Source: Betaproteobacteria bacterium
GTDB taxonomy: Bacteria > Pseudomonadota > Gammaproteobacteria > Burkholderiales > Thiobacillaceae
DNA length: 12,372 bases
NCBI GenBank assembly: GCA_020049245.1
Contig: JAIFLB010000100.1
Location: 1 to 12,372, forward strand
Direction of reading: 5' to 3'
Of this stretch, positions 1-8,154 are shown piece after piece. Positions within the stretch are counted from its first letter, which is position 1. The number at the start of each line of letters is the position of its first letter. Below the pieces are notes generated by a model. That model was not told the origin of the DNA and searched no databases. It was given only the letters and a program-made list of their open reading frames with translations. The translations under genes were made by a program, and so were the position numbers.

Positions 1-1302
1 GGTTCGATTGGCGCCGAGCACGATGCCGGCATCCCCTACTGGATTTTTTATGTGCTGCCGCGCGTGTTTCCGGAAAAACTGCCGAAACCGGGCATCGGCT
101 ATGCCAGTTTCGGCATGGTCTGGGAGGAAGGGCGCGAACTGCCGATGGGCTTCACCAAGCGCCGCATCGGCTTTGATCGCGTCGGCAACAACTGCGCGAC
201 CTGCCATGTCGCCAGCTACCGCAAACAAGCCGACGAAACGCCGACGCTGGTGCTGACCGGACCGAATCACACGCTGGATCTGGAGGCGTTTTTCCACTTC
301 CTGATCGATTGCGCCAAAGACCCGCGTTTCAACGCCGATACGCTGATGACGGAGATCGACTTGGCGGCCAATCTGGATTTCATCGACCGACTGATTTATC
401 GCTATCTGATCATTCCGCTGACGCGAAAGAAGTTGCTTGAGCGGGAAGCCCAGTTTGCCTGGATCTACCGTCACGATTTCCCGGAGTGGGGGCGCGGGCG
501 TGACGATGCGATGAATCTGCCAAAGTACTTCCTGATCAACTGGCCGATGGACAACACCTTCGGACCGACCGATTTCGCCTCAATCTGGAATCTGAAGAAA
601 TACCAGCCAGGCACGCGGCTGAACTTCTCCGGCGATACGCACGACGTGTATTCCGTGGTGATCGACTCGACGCTGGGCGTGATGGGGGCGGCGCCGAAGG
701 ACAAGGCCGAGTTTCAGGGGCACATCGATTGGCTGGTCGGCTATCTGAGCAACAAGCCGGCACCCAACTATCCGTTTGCCATTGATGCTGTTGCTGCGGC
801 GCGGGGAAAATCGGTGTTCACCGCACACTGCGCGGGTTGCCACGCCAGCGCCCGCACCGGCACGGTGATGCCGCTGGCGGAGATTGGCACCGATCGTGGC
901 CGCATGGATACCTGGGGCAAACAGGAAGCAATAGCCGGCAACAAGGCAGTCAGCGATCTCGGCATCGAACGCAAGGGGTTGGTAGAAGCGCCGCTGACCG
1001 GCTATCTGGTGCAGTTTTTGGACGGCATCTGGCTGCGCGCGCCCTATCTGCACAACGGCTCGGTGCCGACCCTGGCTGACATGCTGACGCCGCCCGCGCA
1101 ACGCCCGCAGGTTTTCTGGCGCGGTTACGACGTCTACGACCCAACCAAGGTCGGCTTCGTCGTCCAGGGCGCCGAGGCTGAACGCGCGGGCACACGCTAC
1201 GACACCCGATTGCGCGGCAACGGCAACGGCGGCCATTCATTCGGCACAACCTTGTCGGCGAGCGACAAGGCCGACCTGCTGGAATTCCTGAAAACCTTCT
1301 AG
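1..1302 (+). CDS. Di-haem cytochrome c, RoxA/MauG-like (5' truncated by window edge)
   Basis: The reading frame is open from base 1, so the true start, signal peptide and N-terminal domain lie upstream; 433 codons are visible. Two covalent haem-c motifs are present: CATCH at bases 193-207 and CAGCH at 829-843, about 212 residues apart. LHNGSVPTL at about 1048-1074 matches the conserved segment of the bacterial di-haem peroxidase/MauG superfamily. Di-haem placement with two motifs about 200 residues apart, the run YDVYDPTKVGFV near the C-terminus and the N-terminal GIPYWIFYVLPRVFPEKLP are reminiscent of the RoxA/RoxB rubber oxygenases and their many uncharacterised relatives. By family, the protein should be periplasmic or secreted and carry out peroxide- or oxygen-dependent oxidation at one haem. 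The substrate is unknown; polyisoprene cleavage cannot be claimed from this fragment. The gene is followed after 14 bases by the giant protein gene, probably in one operon. Cytochrome identity is near certain; the RoxA-like subgroup is moderately supported. Confidence 0.9.
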   Translation, partial: GSIGAEHDAGIPYWIFYVLPRVFPEKLPKPGIGYASFGMVWEEGRELPMGFTKRRIGFDRVGNNCATCHVASYRKQADETPTLVLTGPNHTLDLEAFFHFLIDCAKDPRFNADTLMTEIDLAANLDFIDRLIYRYLIIPLTRKKLLEREAQFAWIYRHDFPEWGRGRDDAMNLPKYFLINWPMDNTFGPTDFASIWNLKKYQPGTRLNFSGDTHDVYSVVIDSTLGVMGAAPKDKAEFQGHIDWLVGYLSNKPAPNYPFAIDAVAAARGKSVFTAHCAGCHASARTGTVMPLAEIGTDRGRMDTWGKQEAIAGNKAVSDLGIERKGLVEAPLTGYLVQFLDGIWLRAPYLHNGSVPTLADMLTPPAQRPQVFWRGYDVYDPTKVGFVVQGAEAERAGTRYDTRLRGNGNGGHSFGTTLSASDKADLLEFLKTF

Positions 1303-1316
1303 GAAAGGAGTGCCCA

Positions 1317-4300
1317 ATGACCACACCAGTTACGAGCGACCTGCTCAAAACCGAATTCCAGGCCCTGCCGCTGGCGGAGGTGCTACAAAAACCGACCGGC
1401 GTGCTGCTCGGCGTTTCGAACGAGGCGCAGACCGCGCTTGCCGGGCTGGGCATCGGCAGCGTGTTCGATCTGGCGCTTGCCCGCGTGTTCGAGACCGCCG
1501 AGCAGTTGAACGACGCGGCGGAAAACCCCGGCAATCCGCTCAACCGATTTGGCGCACCAGCCAAGGACATGGTGCGCCCCGGGCTGCCGGGTTCGCTCAA
1601 GATCGCCGATTTCCGCTTCCAGTCATTGGACATCCTGAGCGGCATCCCCGAACCGGCCGCGCTGCAGGCGGCGCTGGGCGTACGCACCGTGCGCGACCTG
1701 GCGGTGTATCCGCCTTTCCGCGCGGCCAAGGAAATTCTCAATCAGGTATTCTTTCCCGACCGGCTGCAGGGCTTCGACCCGGAAGCGCCGGGTGATCTGG
1801 TGCCCAAGTCGGGCGAGTTTCCCACCGAGCGGGTGCAGTACACCGTGCTGCTGCTCGACGAAATCCGCCGGCCTGACGGTGCGCCTCCGCTGATCGATCT
1901 AGCCAGTGCGGCGTTCGCACCGGTGGACGTGACCGCGGTGGCCTCCACCTCGTTCGGCTTCACCACCCTGGGCCTGGGCGCGCTGCTCACGCTCAACCAG
2001 TCCTGGTTCATGCAGGGCGTCACGCTCGGACATCTGCTGCACAGCATGGCGCTGGCGCCCGGCGAAAGCACCCGCATCGCCGTGGTGGACTGGAGCCGCA
2101 AATCGAGCGCGGGACAAACCGAGCAGGTCTCCGAAACCGAAGCGCTCAGCCAGGACACCAGCCGCAACCGCAGCATCAGCGAAGTTACCGAAGCCGTGGC
2201 GCAGGAGACGCAGGAGGGGTTTTCCAAAACCAAGAGTCAGTCGACCACCAAGCAGGCCGGCATTTCCGGCGGCTTCATTTCGGGCGCTCTCGGCATCGGC
2301 GGCAGTGCCAGCATCGCCAAGACCAGCGCATCGGCCGAGAGCTACTCGACCACTTCAGGCAGCCGCCAGGTCGGCGCTTCCACCCTGCAGCAGGCAGCGG
2401 ACAGCACTCATCAGAATGCTCACGCTGCGCGCACCCGCCGCGCCTCGGTGGTGCGCGAAGTCAGCCAGAGCGAGCACGAGTCGGTCAGCACCCGCGTCAT
2501 CACCAATTACAACCACATGCACGCGATGACGGTGCAGTACTACGAAGTGCTGCAAATCTACCGGGTCGAAACCGCAGTCGCGCGCTGCGACCGTGTGGTG
2601 TTCGTGCCCTTCAAGTTGATCGACTTCAGCAACGTCGATTTGCTACGGCGCTTCCGCGGCGCGCTGATCGACGCGGCGTTCACGTCGGCAATCGCAGATG
2701 CTCTGCTGAATTTCGATACGCTCGAACTGGCGCCCGAGCGACTCGTCGTTTTCCCGCAGCTCGGCGGATCGATTGCGGACTTGATTTCAAAACCGCGCCT
2801 GGTAACGCAACGGGTGCAAATCGCCCGTGCCCGCGTGAACACGGACACGGGTGCCGAGCCGGGGACGGATGTCGGCGACGTTCCGGACGTCGAACCGCCG
2901 CCGCGTCCGCCGCGCCCGGTCCCACCTGACGATGTCGCCGGCAGTCTTTGGGAGAGCGCCGCGTCGAAGCTCTCGGCTTTCTTCAAAACCGCTACGGTCA
3001 GACGCAATTCCCAATCGCTTTTCGTTCCCTCCGACGTGCGCGTTGAGGAAGGTGCGGTGCAAAGCACGGTCCGGTCGCTCAAGCTGGCGTTCGTGCTGCG
3101 CGACGGTACCCGGATCACCGATCTTTCGGCGAGCATCGCGCTAGCTGAAGTAGACCGTATCGCGATCTCGGGCAGCGATTCCGCCGCCGATGTTCCCGCG
3201 ACCGGTGTACTCGCGCTGTCGCGAAACGGCATCGTCTTTCCTCTGGAACTGCCCACCGTGACCGTTGCCAGGGGCGCCGTGGAGACGAAGCTGATTGACG
3301 TCCGCGCTGCCGGTGCGGACGTCAATCTGATCCAGCATCTGAACGACAACCAGCTTTATTACAGCCAGGCCGTGTTGCGCAGCCTGGACGCGGCGATGAT
3401 CGCCGGCCTGCTTTCAGCCTACAGCGTCACGCTCAACGGCCAAAGCGTGCCGCTGGTGCAGGCGGCGGAACCCAAACCGCTGCGCATCGTCGGCAACTAC
3501 CTCGCATTCAAGATCAATGCCGACCCGGCGCGCGATGCCGAATGGCGCACCTTCATGGCCAATCGCGGCATCGCTATCGGCCAGGCCAAGGTCGATGTCG
3601 TGCCGCTGTCCAGCGGCGGCATCTTCGCCGAAGCCGTACTCGGCCGCTTCAACTGCGCCGAGAAACTCGACCTCACCCGCTTCTGGAACTGGCAGGATTC
3701 GCCCATCCCCATCCAGCCCAGCGATATCGCCGCCATCCAGACCGGCACCCGCGCCCAGGCGGAGAACCTCACGCCTGGCGCATTCAGTGCGCCCATCGTC
3801 AACATCACCCAGCCCGCCGCACTGCCCGACCCCGTGGGCCTCGCCGGTGCGCTCACCGCGGTCCAGAATGGCAACATGTTCCGCGACATGAGCGGACTGG
3901 CCGACACGATCAAGCTCGCGCAATCGTCCATCACCGCCTCCGCTGCCGGCGCCACCGCCGCCGGCAGCCAGGCCACCGAAAGCCTGAAGGCCTCGCTGAC
4001 CGCCGATGTGGAGCGCAAGAAGATCGCCGCCGATCTCGAAAAAGCGAAATCCGGCAAACCGCTCGCCAACCAGAATCCGTCGGTGCAGGGCGCGGTCAAC
4101 AACGAAGAGAAAAAACAGAAAGCCGAAACCCCCGCGCAACAGGCTGCCGCCAAAAGCGGCACGGCCACGCCCAACACCGCAGGTAAAGGCGGCGCAACAG
4201 GGGGCACGGGCACCAGCAGCACCGCTGCCCAATCGGCCCAGGCCGCCAGCGGAAACGCCCTGACCTCCTCCCTGAACCGTATCATCGGCAACGACGAATC

Positions 4301-5138
4301 GCTGCGCACCTTTCAGGGCCTGGACCCCAACTCGCCGGAACCCGCGCTCCCCGCGACGGCGGAAGGCGTACCGCTGCAGGAATGGGACTTTTACGGCCTG
4401 GCCTACAACCTGCTCTATCAGGAGACCGCTTCCGGCCCGGCCGAATTAGCCAGCGAAGCACAGATCGAGGAAATGATCGGCCTGCGGCAATGGAAACCCA
4501 CCAATCCCGCCGATTTCGAATCCGGCCTGCTCGGCAACCGCAAGATGAAAGGCAACAGTTTCAGCGACCTGTTGTTTGCCCTTGCACTGCTGCCGGCCGG
4601 CAGCATGAAGACGCTCAACATCGTTGCGCATGCCATTGGGATGGGAGAACTTGCATTCAGCGCTATCGACTTCATCTTCATCAAGTCGCTCGAATCCATC
4701 GAGAGTTCCACGCTCGACCTCGACGAGATCGATCCCTTGTCGCGCATGTCGCTGACCGAACTGCTTGCACTCGCCGGCGACACATCGATCAACACGCTTT
4801 CGGGCAACGTCAAACTGGCCGACGTTCGCAAGGCCTTCGCTGCCGATGCCGAAGTGCATGTTTTCAACCTGGGAAACCCCTTGCTCCCTGAATACCTTCA
4901 GGCGCTGTCCAATGCATTCCAGACGCGGGTGTCGGGGTTCATCCAGAAACCCGTGCGGGTCACCGCCGAGGTCATCGCCATAACCGAAGAGGCTTCCGAA
5001 CGCATCCTGTCGAAGAAGATCGACGTAGGCTTTACCGGCGATCCAGTCAATCAACCAGTGGATTTTTTCGTCCACCTACTCCAGCGCGATCATCCGGCCC
5101 GCGCGGGGCTCTACACCGCCTTCCCGCGCCGTCCTTGA
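1317..5138 (+). CDS. Giant 1273-residue protein of unknown function
   Basis: I do not recognise a named family. The ATG is well placed behind AAGGAG (spacing about 8) and 14 bases after the cytochrome stop. No signal peptide is visible. Layout: residues 30-65 and 108-142 each look like a helix-hairpin-helix-type unit (LAGLGIGSVFDLA and LQAALGVRTVRDLA). Residues about 175-260 are a compact domain ending in LAPGESTRIAVVDWSR. Residues 260-395 are Ser/Thr/Gln/Glu-rich and probably helical, with a Gly-rich core at 315-330. Residues 396-440 hold the motif NYNHMHAMTVQYYEVLQ and then more beta-like sequence. Residues 525-538 are Pro-rich. Residues 540-830 look like mixed alpha/beta sequence, and 865-985 are an Ala/Lys/Thr/Gly-rich linker. 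The C-terminal domain, about 1015-1220, has a pattern faintly like a caspase/CHAT fold without the catalytic Cys. The gene is GC-rich and shows normal coding periodicity along its length. A structural or surface role, or an exported effector, is possible; nothing in the sequence decides. Confidence 0.93.
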   Translation: MTTPVTSDLLKTEFQALPLAEVLQKPTGVLLGVSNEAQTALAGLGIGSVFDLALARVFETAEQLNDAAENPGNPLNRFGAPAKDMVRPGLPGSLKIADFRFQSLDILSGIPEPAALQAALGVRTVRDLAVYPPFRAAKEILNQVFFPDRLQGFDPEAPGDLVPKSGEFPTERVQYTVLLLDEIRRPDGAPPLIDLASAAFAPVDVTAVASTSFGFTTLGLGALLTLNQSWFMQGVTLGHLLHSMALAPGESTRIAVVDWSRKSSAGQTEQVSETEALSQDTSRNRSISEVTEAVAQETQEGFSKTKSQSTTKQAGISGGFISGALGIGGSASIAKTSASAESYSTTSGSRQVGASTLQQAADSTHQNAHAARTRRASVVREVSQSEHESVSTRVITNYNHMHAMTVQYYEVLQIYRVETAVARCDRVVFVPFKLIDFSNVDLLRRFRGALIDAAFTSAIADALLNFDTLELAPERLVVFPQLGGSIADLISKPRLVTQRVQIARARVNTDTGAEPGTDVGDVPDVEPPPRPPRPVPPDDVAGSLWESAASKLSAFFKTATVRRNSQSLFVPSDVRVEEGAVQSTVRSLKLAFVLRDGTRITDLSASIALAEVDRIAISGSDSAADVPATGVLALSRNGIVFPLELPTVTVARGAVETKLIDVRAAGADVNLIQHLNDNQLYYSQAVLRSLDAAMIAGLLSAYSVTLNGQSVPLVQAAEPKPLRIVGNYLAFKINADPARDAEWRTFMANRGIAIGQAKVDVVPLSSGGIFAEAVLGRFNCAEKLDLTRFWNWQDSPIPIQPSDIAAIQTGTRAQAENLTPGAFSAPIVNITQPAALPDPVGLAGALTAVQNGNMFRDMSGLADTIKLAQSSITASAAGATAAGSQATESLKASLTADVERKKIAADLEKAKSGKPLANQNPSVQGAVNNEEKKQKAETPAQQAAAKSGTATPNTAGKGGATGGTGTSSTAAQSAQAASGNALTSSLNRIIGNDESLRTFQGLDPNSPEPALPATAEGVPLQEWDFYGLAYNLLYQETASGPAELASEAQIEEMIGLRQWKPTNPADFESGLLGNRKMKGNSFSDLLFALALLPAGSMKTLNIVAHAIGMGELAFSAIDFIFIKSLESIESSTLDLDEIDPLSRMSLTELLALAGDTSINTLSGNVKLADVRKAFAADAEVHVFNLGNPLLPEYLQALSNAFQTRVSGFIQKPVRVTAEVIAITEEASERILSKKIDVGFTGDPVNQPVDFFVHLLQRDHPARAGLYTAFPRRP

Positions 5139-5161
5139 ATACACACTGACGAAAGCTCACC

Positions 5162-6064
5162 ATGCCCACGCTCCGCATCGCTACCTTCAACGCCGAGAAC
5201 CTGTTCGCCCGTTACCGATTCAAGGACGGCTTCCAGCCGACGGCGGACGACGGCTTCACCATCAACGACACCGCCTTTCGCATCCACGACGACGAATCGA
5301 AAAAAATCACCGCCAAGGCGATCCGCAAGGTCAACGCTGACGTGATCTGCCTGCAGGAAGTGGAAAGCCTGCCGGTGCTGGACCGTTTCAATTCCTACTA
5401 CCTTGGCGGCTTGAAATATACCCACCGCGCGGTGATCGATTGCTTCGACCCTCGCCAGATCGATGTTGCGGTACTGTCGCGCTATCCCATTGTGTCGCTG
5501 CGTTCGCATCGCGATGAGCGCAACAAGAAAGGCACTGCCTTCCTGTTTTCACGCGACTGCCTGGAGGTCGAAATCGACGTTGGCGGCAAGATGCTCACGC
5601 TGTACGCCAACCATCTCAAGTCGATGATGGGAGGCCGCGAGGCGACTCGCGCGCGCCGGCAGGAACAGGCTGATCGGGTGGCGGCCATCGTCGACGCGCG
5701 CTGGAAGAAGTCGGGCTACAAGGGCAACTTCGTGGTACTGGGCGACCTCAACGATTACCCAGAAGGCAAGACCGGCCTTGGCGCTCTGCTCGACCACAAG
5801 GGACTCTCCAACGTGCTGATGCGCCTGCCCGAAAAAGAGCGGTGGACGCATTACTACGCAGGTGGAAATAGTTACAGCCAGCTTGATTATCTGCTGCTGT
5901 CGAAGGGCCTCGCCGAGGCCAATCCGGGCAAGCCGGCGGTCATGCGTCTTGGCCTGCCCTGGCGCGCGCAGCAGGTTACCGAAGAGCGTTTCGATGGGGT
6001 CGGCGAAAACGAACCGAAGGCATCGGACCACGCGCCGCTGTATATGGACATCACGCTGATTTGA
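5162..6064 (+). CDS. Endonuclease/exonuclease/phosphatase (EEP) superfamily protein
   Basis: The 300-residue protein spans the complete DNase I-like metal-dependent phosphodiesterase fold. The expected motifs appear in order: TFNAENLF (residues 8-15; Asn10), CLQEVES (63-69; Glu66, metal ligand), DVAVLSRYPI (101-110), YANHLKS (148-154; Asn150/His151), LGDLNDYP (193-200; Asp195 and Asn197), YSQLDYLLLS (238-247) and SDH (288-290; catalytic His290 paired with Asp289). The family hydrolyses phosphodiester or phosphomonoester bonds in nucleic acids, phosphoinositides or sphingomyelin; the substrate here cannot be read from sequence. No signal peptide is seen, so a cytoplasmic location is expected unless it is exported by another route. 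The ATG at 5162 is the natural start, although the upstream sequence has only a weak purine-rich GAAAG. It follows the giant protein gene by 23 bases, which suggests co-expression. Residues 112-135 and 255-285 are the least conserved-looking parts. The gene ends 45 bases before the stop of the convergent Rieske gene. Confidence 0.93.
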   Translation: MPTLRIATFNAENLFARYRFKDGFQPTADDGFTINDTAFRIHDDESKKITAKAIRKVNADVICLQEVESLPVLDRFNSYYLGGLKYTHRAVIDCFDPRQIDVAVLSRYPIVSLRSHRDERNKKGTAFLFSRDCLEVEIDVGGKMLTLYANHLKSMMGGREATRARRQEQADRVAAIVDARWKKSGYKGNFVVLGDLNDYPEGKTGLGALLDHKGLSNVLMRLPEKERWTHYYAGGNSYSQLDYLLLSKGLAEANPGKPAVMRLGLPWRAQQVTEERFDGVGENEPKASDHAPLYMDITLI

Positions 6065-6109
6065 GCTGGATGCTGGTGCATCTGCGATCGCCGCATTGTC
6101 AGCCGACGC

Positions 6110-7228
6110 TTACAGGTGCGGCTCGATCATCCGCCGCAGCCATTCATGGAAATGCACCATGCCGTCTTCCATCGGCGACTGATACGGGCCGGCCTGGCTG
6201 ATGCCCTGCTCGTACAGCGCTTTGCGGCCTTTCTGCATGCCGTAGCAGATGTCGTCGTCCTCCACTGCCGTCTCGCGATAGGCAGCTTGTTCCGCTTCGA
6301 CGAACTCGCGTTCGAACAGCGCGATGTCTTCCGGGTAATAAAACTCCACCACGTTCAGACAGGAATCGACACCGGTCGGGATGATGTTGCTGACCACCAG
6401 CGTATGCGGATACCACTCGACCATCAGCGCCGGATAGTAAGTCAGCCAGATCGCGCCATGTGCCGGGTCTTTGCCGTCGCGATAACGTTTGACCTGCTGG
6501 TGCCAGCGGTTGTAGACCGCGCTGCCCGGGTTGGTCAGGTGATCCTGCACGCCGACGGTCTGCACTGAATACATCTCGCCGTATTCCCATTTCAGTTCGT
6601 CGCAATTGACGAAGTTGCCGAGACCGGGGTGATAGGGCACGACGTGGTAGTCCTCCAGATAGACCTCGATGAAGGTCTTCCAGTTGAACTTGTATTCGGT
6701 GATCTGCGTGCTTTCGTAGACAAAGCCGTTGAAATCCATGTCGGCGGCGACGCCAAGCTTGGCCAGATCGGTGTGGATGTCACGCGGGCCGGCAAACAGC
6801 AGGCCGTTCCAGTTGGATAGCGGCGTCTTGTTCAGATGCAGACACGGATTATTGGGGAAATGCGGCGCACCGACGAGCTGGCCCTGAGTGTCGTATGTCC
6901 AGCGGTGAAACGGGCAAACGATGTGCTGCGCATTGTTCTGTGTGCTTCCACGGCCCTGCAACATCTGCGCCTGGCGATGTCGGCAGACGTTGGAAAGTAA
7001 TTCAATGCCGTTGGCGTTGTTGACCAGCATCTTGCCGCCGCCGTGCAGCCAGTCCAGAACGTTGAAATCGCCCTGATTGGGCGTCATCAGTTCATGGCCG
7101 ACATAGTTGGCGCCACGCTTGAACAACAGTTCTTGCTCAAGCGAGAAAATCTTGGGATCGAAGTACCAGTCTATCGGCAGTGCCGGGCTGGTTTGTGTGA
7201 GAAGAGACGAGGCCGTCGGGTGAGACAT
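6110..7228 (-). CDS. Rieske 2Fe-2S non-haem iron oxygenase, alpha-subunit type
   Basis: This 372-residue protein has both domains of ring-hydroxylating oxygenase alpha subunits. The Rieske cluster ligands are Cys82/His84 (CRH) and Cys105/His108 (CPFH). The stretch between the two halves is 20 residues, slightly longer than the usual 15-18. The catalytic iron site is visible as EDYHVVPYHPG (His195, His200), with an acidic run (residues 323-326) as the probable third ligand. The residue three before His195, normally the bridging Asp, is Glu192, as described for carnitine monooxygenase CntA. The family inserts oxygen into aromatic rings or hydroxylates C-H and N-alkyl groups, taking electrons from a separate reductase; no reductase gene lies nearby. 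The start at 7228 is chosen because AGGGGG sits 7 bases upstream. The in-frame ATG at 7234 is too close to that site, and the longer ORF start at 7315 would overlap DUF455. It is probably the last gene of the minus-strand cluster; an AT-rich stretch at about 7241-7275 could hold an extra promoter. Confidence 0.9.
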   Translation of the reverse strand: MSHPTASSLLTQTSPALPIDWYFDPKIFSLEQELLFKRGANYVGHELMTPNQGDFNVLDWLHGGGKMLVNNANGIELLSNVCRHRQAQMLQGRGSTQNNAQHIVCPFHRWTYDTQGQLVGAPHFPNNPCLHLNKTPLSNWNGLLFAGPRDIHTDLAKLGVAADMDFNGFVYESTQITEYKFNWKTFIEVYLEDYHVVPYHPGLGNFVNCDELKWEYGEMYSVQTVGVQDHLTNPGSAVYNRWHQQVKRYRDGKDPAHGAIWLTYYPALMVEWYPHTLVVSNIIPTGVDSCLNVVEFYYPEDIALFEREFVEAEQAAYRETAVEDDDICYGMQKGRKALYEQGISQAGPYQSPMEDGMVHFHEWLRRMIEPHL

Positions 7229-7235
7229 GCCCATT

Positions 7236-7241
7236 CCCCCT
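7236..7241 (-). promoter_or_regulatory. Ribosome binding site fixing the Rieske oxygenase start
   Basis: On the minus strand the sequence reads AGGGGG, then 7 bases, then the ATG at 7228. An in-frame ATG at 7234 is only 1 base from this site and so is unlikely to be used. The site lies in the 59-base gap after the DUF455 stop. Confidence 0.65.
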
Positions 7242-7287
7242 AAATCAATGAAATATATAAGAAATAAAACTGCAAAATGGGGCGCGA

Positions 7288-8154
7288 TTATGCCCGCCCG
7301 GGAACCCTCGGGCAAGGATGATTGGCGATGTGCGTGTCCGAGTTTGCCGGGTTTTTACCGCGATCGAGCATGGCTAATTCTGCTGTACTGAAGCCGGCGG
7401 CCAGACGCGCTGTTTCGTTGAACGGCCGCCGTGGCCATGGCACGCCGGGCGTGGCAAGGAGCGTTTGAAAGGCTACCTCAGGCTGTAGTCCGCGTTGTGC
7501 GCATAAGTAGCGAAACCATCGATCACCCGCAGCGACATGACCAATTTCGTCGCGCAAGATGATGTTCAGAATATCCGCTCCGGCGGCATCGCCGTAGCCG
7601 CGCAATTTGCGCTGGATGTCAGGCGTGACATCGAGACCGCGCGCTTCCAACAGACGTGGCACCAGCGCCATGCGGGCGAGCGGGTCGTGCGCGGTTTTCT
7701 CGGCCATTTCCCAGAGGCCGGCATGCGCGGGAAAGTCGCCGTAATCTTTGCCCAGGCTGCACAGATGTTCGCGTAGCAGGGTGAAGTGATAGGCCTCTTC
7801 CGCCGCGACACGTAGCCAGTCACGATAAAACTCTGCGGGCAGGCCGGCGAACCGCTGAACCGCATCCAATGCCAGATTGATTGCGTTGAACTCGATATGG
7901 GCGAGGGCATGAATCAGCGCGGCATGGTTTTCCGGGCCGTTGAGTTGGCGTCTTGGCATGTTGCTGGGCGCGGCGAGCAAGGGGCGATCGGGGATGCCGG
8001 CCAGATTGATCGGTGTTTCGAAGTCGGCTCTGGCATCCAGTTCATCGGCTTGCCACTGCGCCCAAATCCGTGCCGCTCCAGTTGATTTGGCGACGATATC
8101 CGATTCGGCCAAAACGAGGCGTGAGGCGCGGTATAAATTCACGGCGGCATTCAT
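7288..8154 (-). CDS. DUF455 ferritin-like protein
   Basis: The 288-residue protein matches the DUF455 ferritin-like family, which is usually about 250-290 residues. Visible metal-ligand-type motifs are HIEFNAINLALDA (residues 86-98; Glu88), EEAYHF (119-124; Glu120, His123), LLEARGLDVTP (168-178; Glu170) and RDEIGHVAAG (201-210; Glu203, His206). Together these form the two ExxH-type pairs expected in a four-helix carboxylate-bridged di-iron bundle. The family is uncharacterised biochemically as far as I know; some members are annotated near tRNA-modification or rhamnan-type genes, which gives no firm role. The start ATG overlaps the stop of the VanZ-like gene in an ATGA overlap (8151-8154). 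Since no good ribosome site is seen close by, translation is probably coupled. The last 20 or so residues are a disordered-looking tail. Its position next to a Rieske oxygenase gives two adjacent non-haem iron proteins. Family call is confident; function is not. Confidence 0.92.
   Translation of the reverse strand: MNAAVNLYRASRLVLAESDIVAKSTGAARIWAQWQADELDARADFETPINLAGIPDRPLLAAPSNMPRRQLNGPENHAALIHALAHIEFNAINLALDAVQRFAGLPAEFYRDWLRVAAEEAYHFTLLREHLCSLGKDYGDFPAHAGLWEMAEKTAHDPLARMALVPRLLEARGLDVTPDIQRKLRGYGDAAGADILNIILRDEIGHVAAGDRWFRYLCAQRGLQPEVAFQTLLATPGVPWPRRPFNETARLAAGFSTAELAMLDRGKNPANSDTHIANHPCPRVPGRA

Noticed and set aside
580..1236. Minus-strand frame of 218 codons opposite the cytochrome
   Set aside because: The plus strand here encodes two haem motifs and conserved cytochrome sequence; the antisense product is unrecognisable.
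3414..4309. Long minus-strand open frames (270 codons) opposite the giant protein gene
   Set aside because: They are antisense to a GC-rich frame with normal codon periodicity. Their products are low-complexity Gly/Ala- or Ser/Ala-rich with no motif and no ribosome site.
6065..6109. Possible terminator between the convergent EEP and Rieske genes (GATGC-TGGT-GCATC)
   Set aside because: The stem is only 5 bases and has no T-run on either strand.
7229..7315. Upstream start at 7315 for the Rieske oxygenase, adding 29 residues
   Set aside because: The extra residues overlap the end of DUF455 and look like neither a signal peptide nor family sequence. A ribosome site is correctly spaced for the ATG at 7228.
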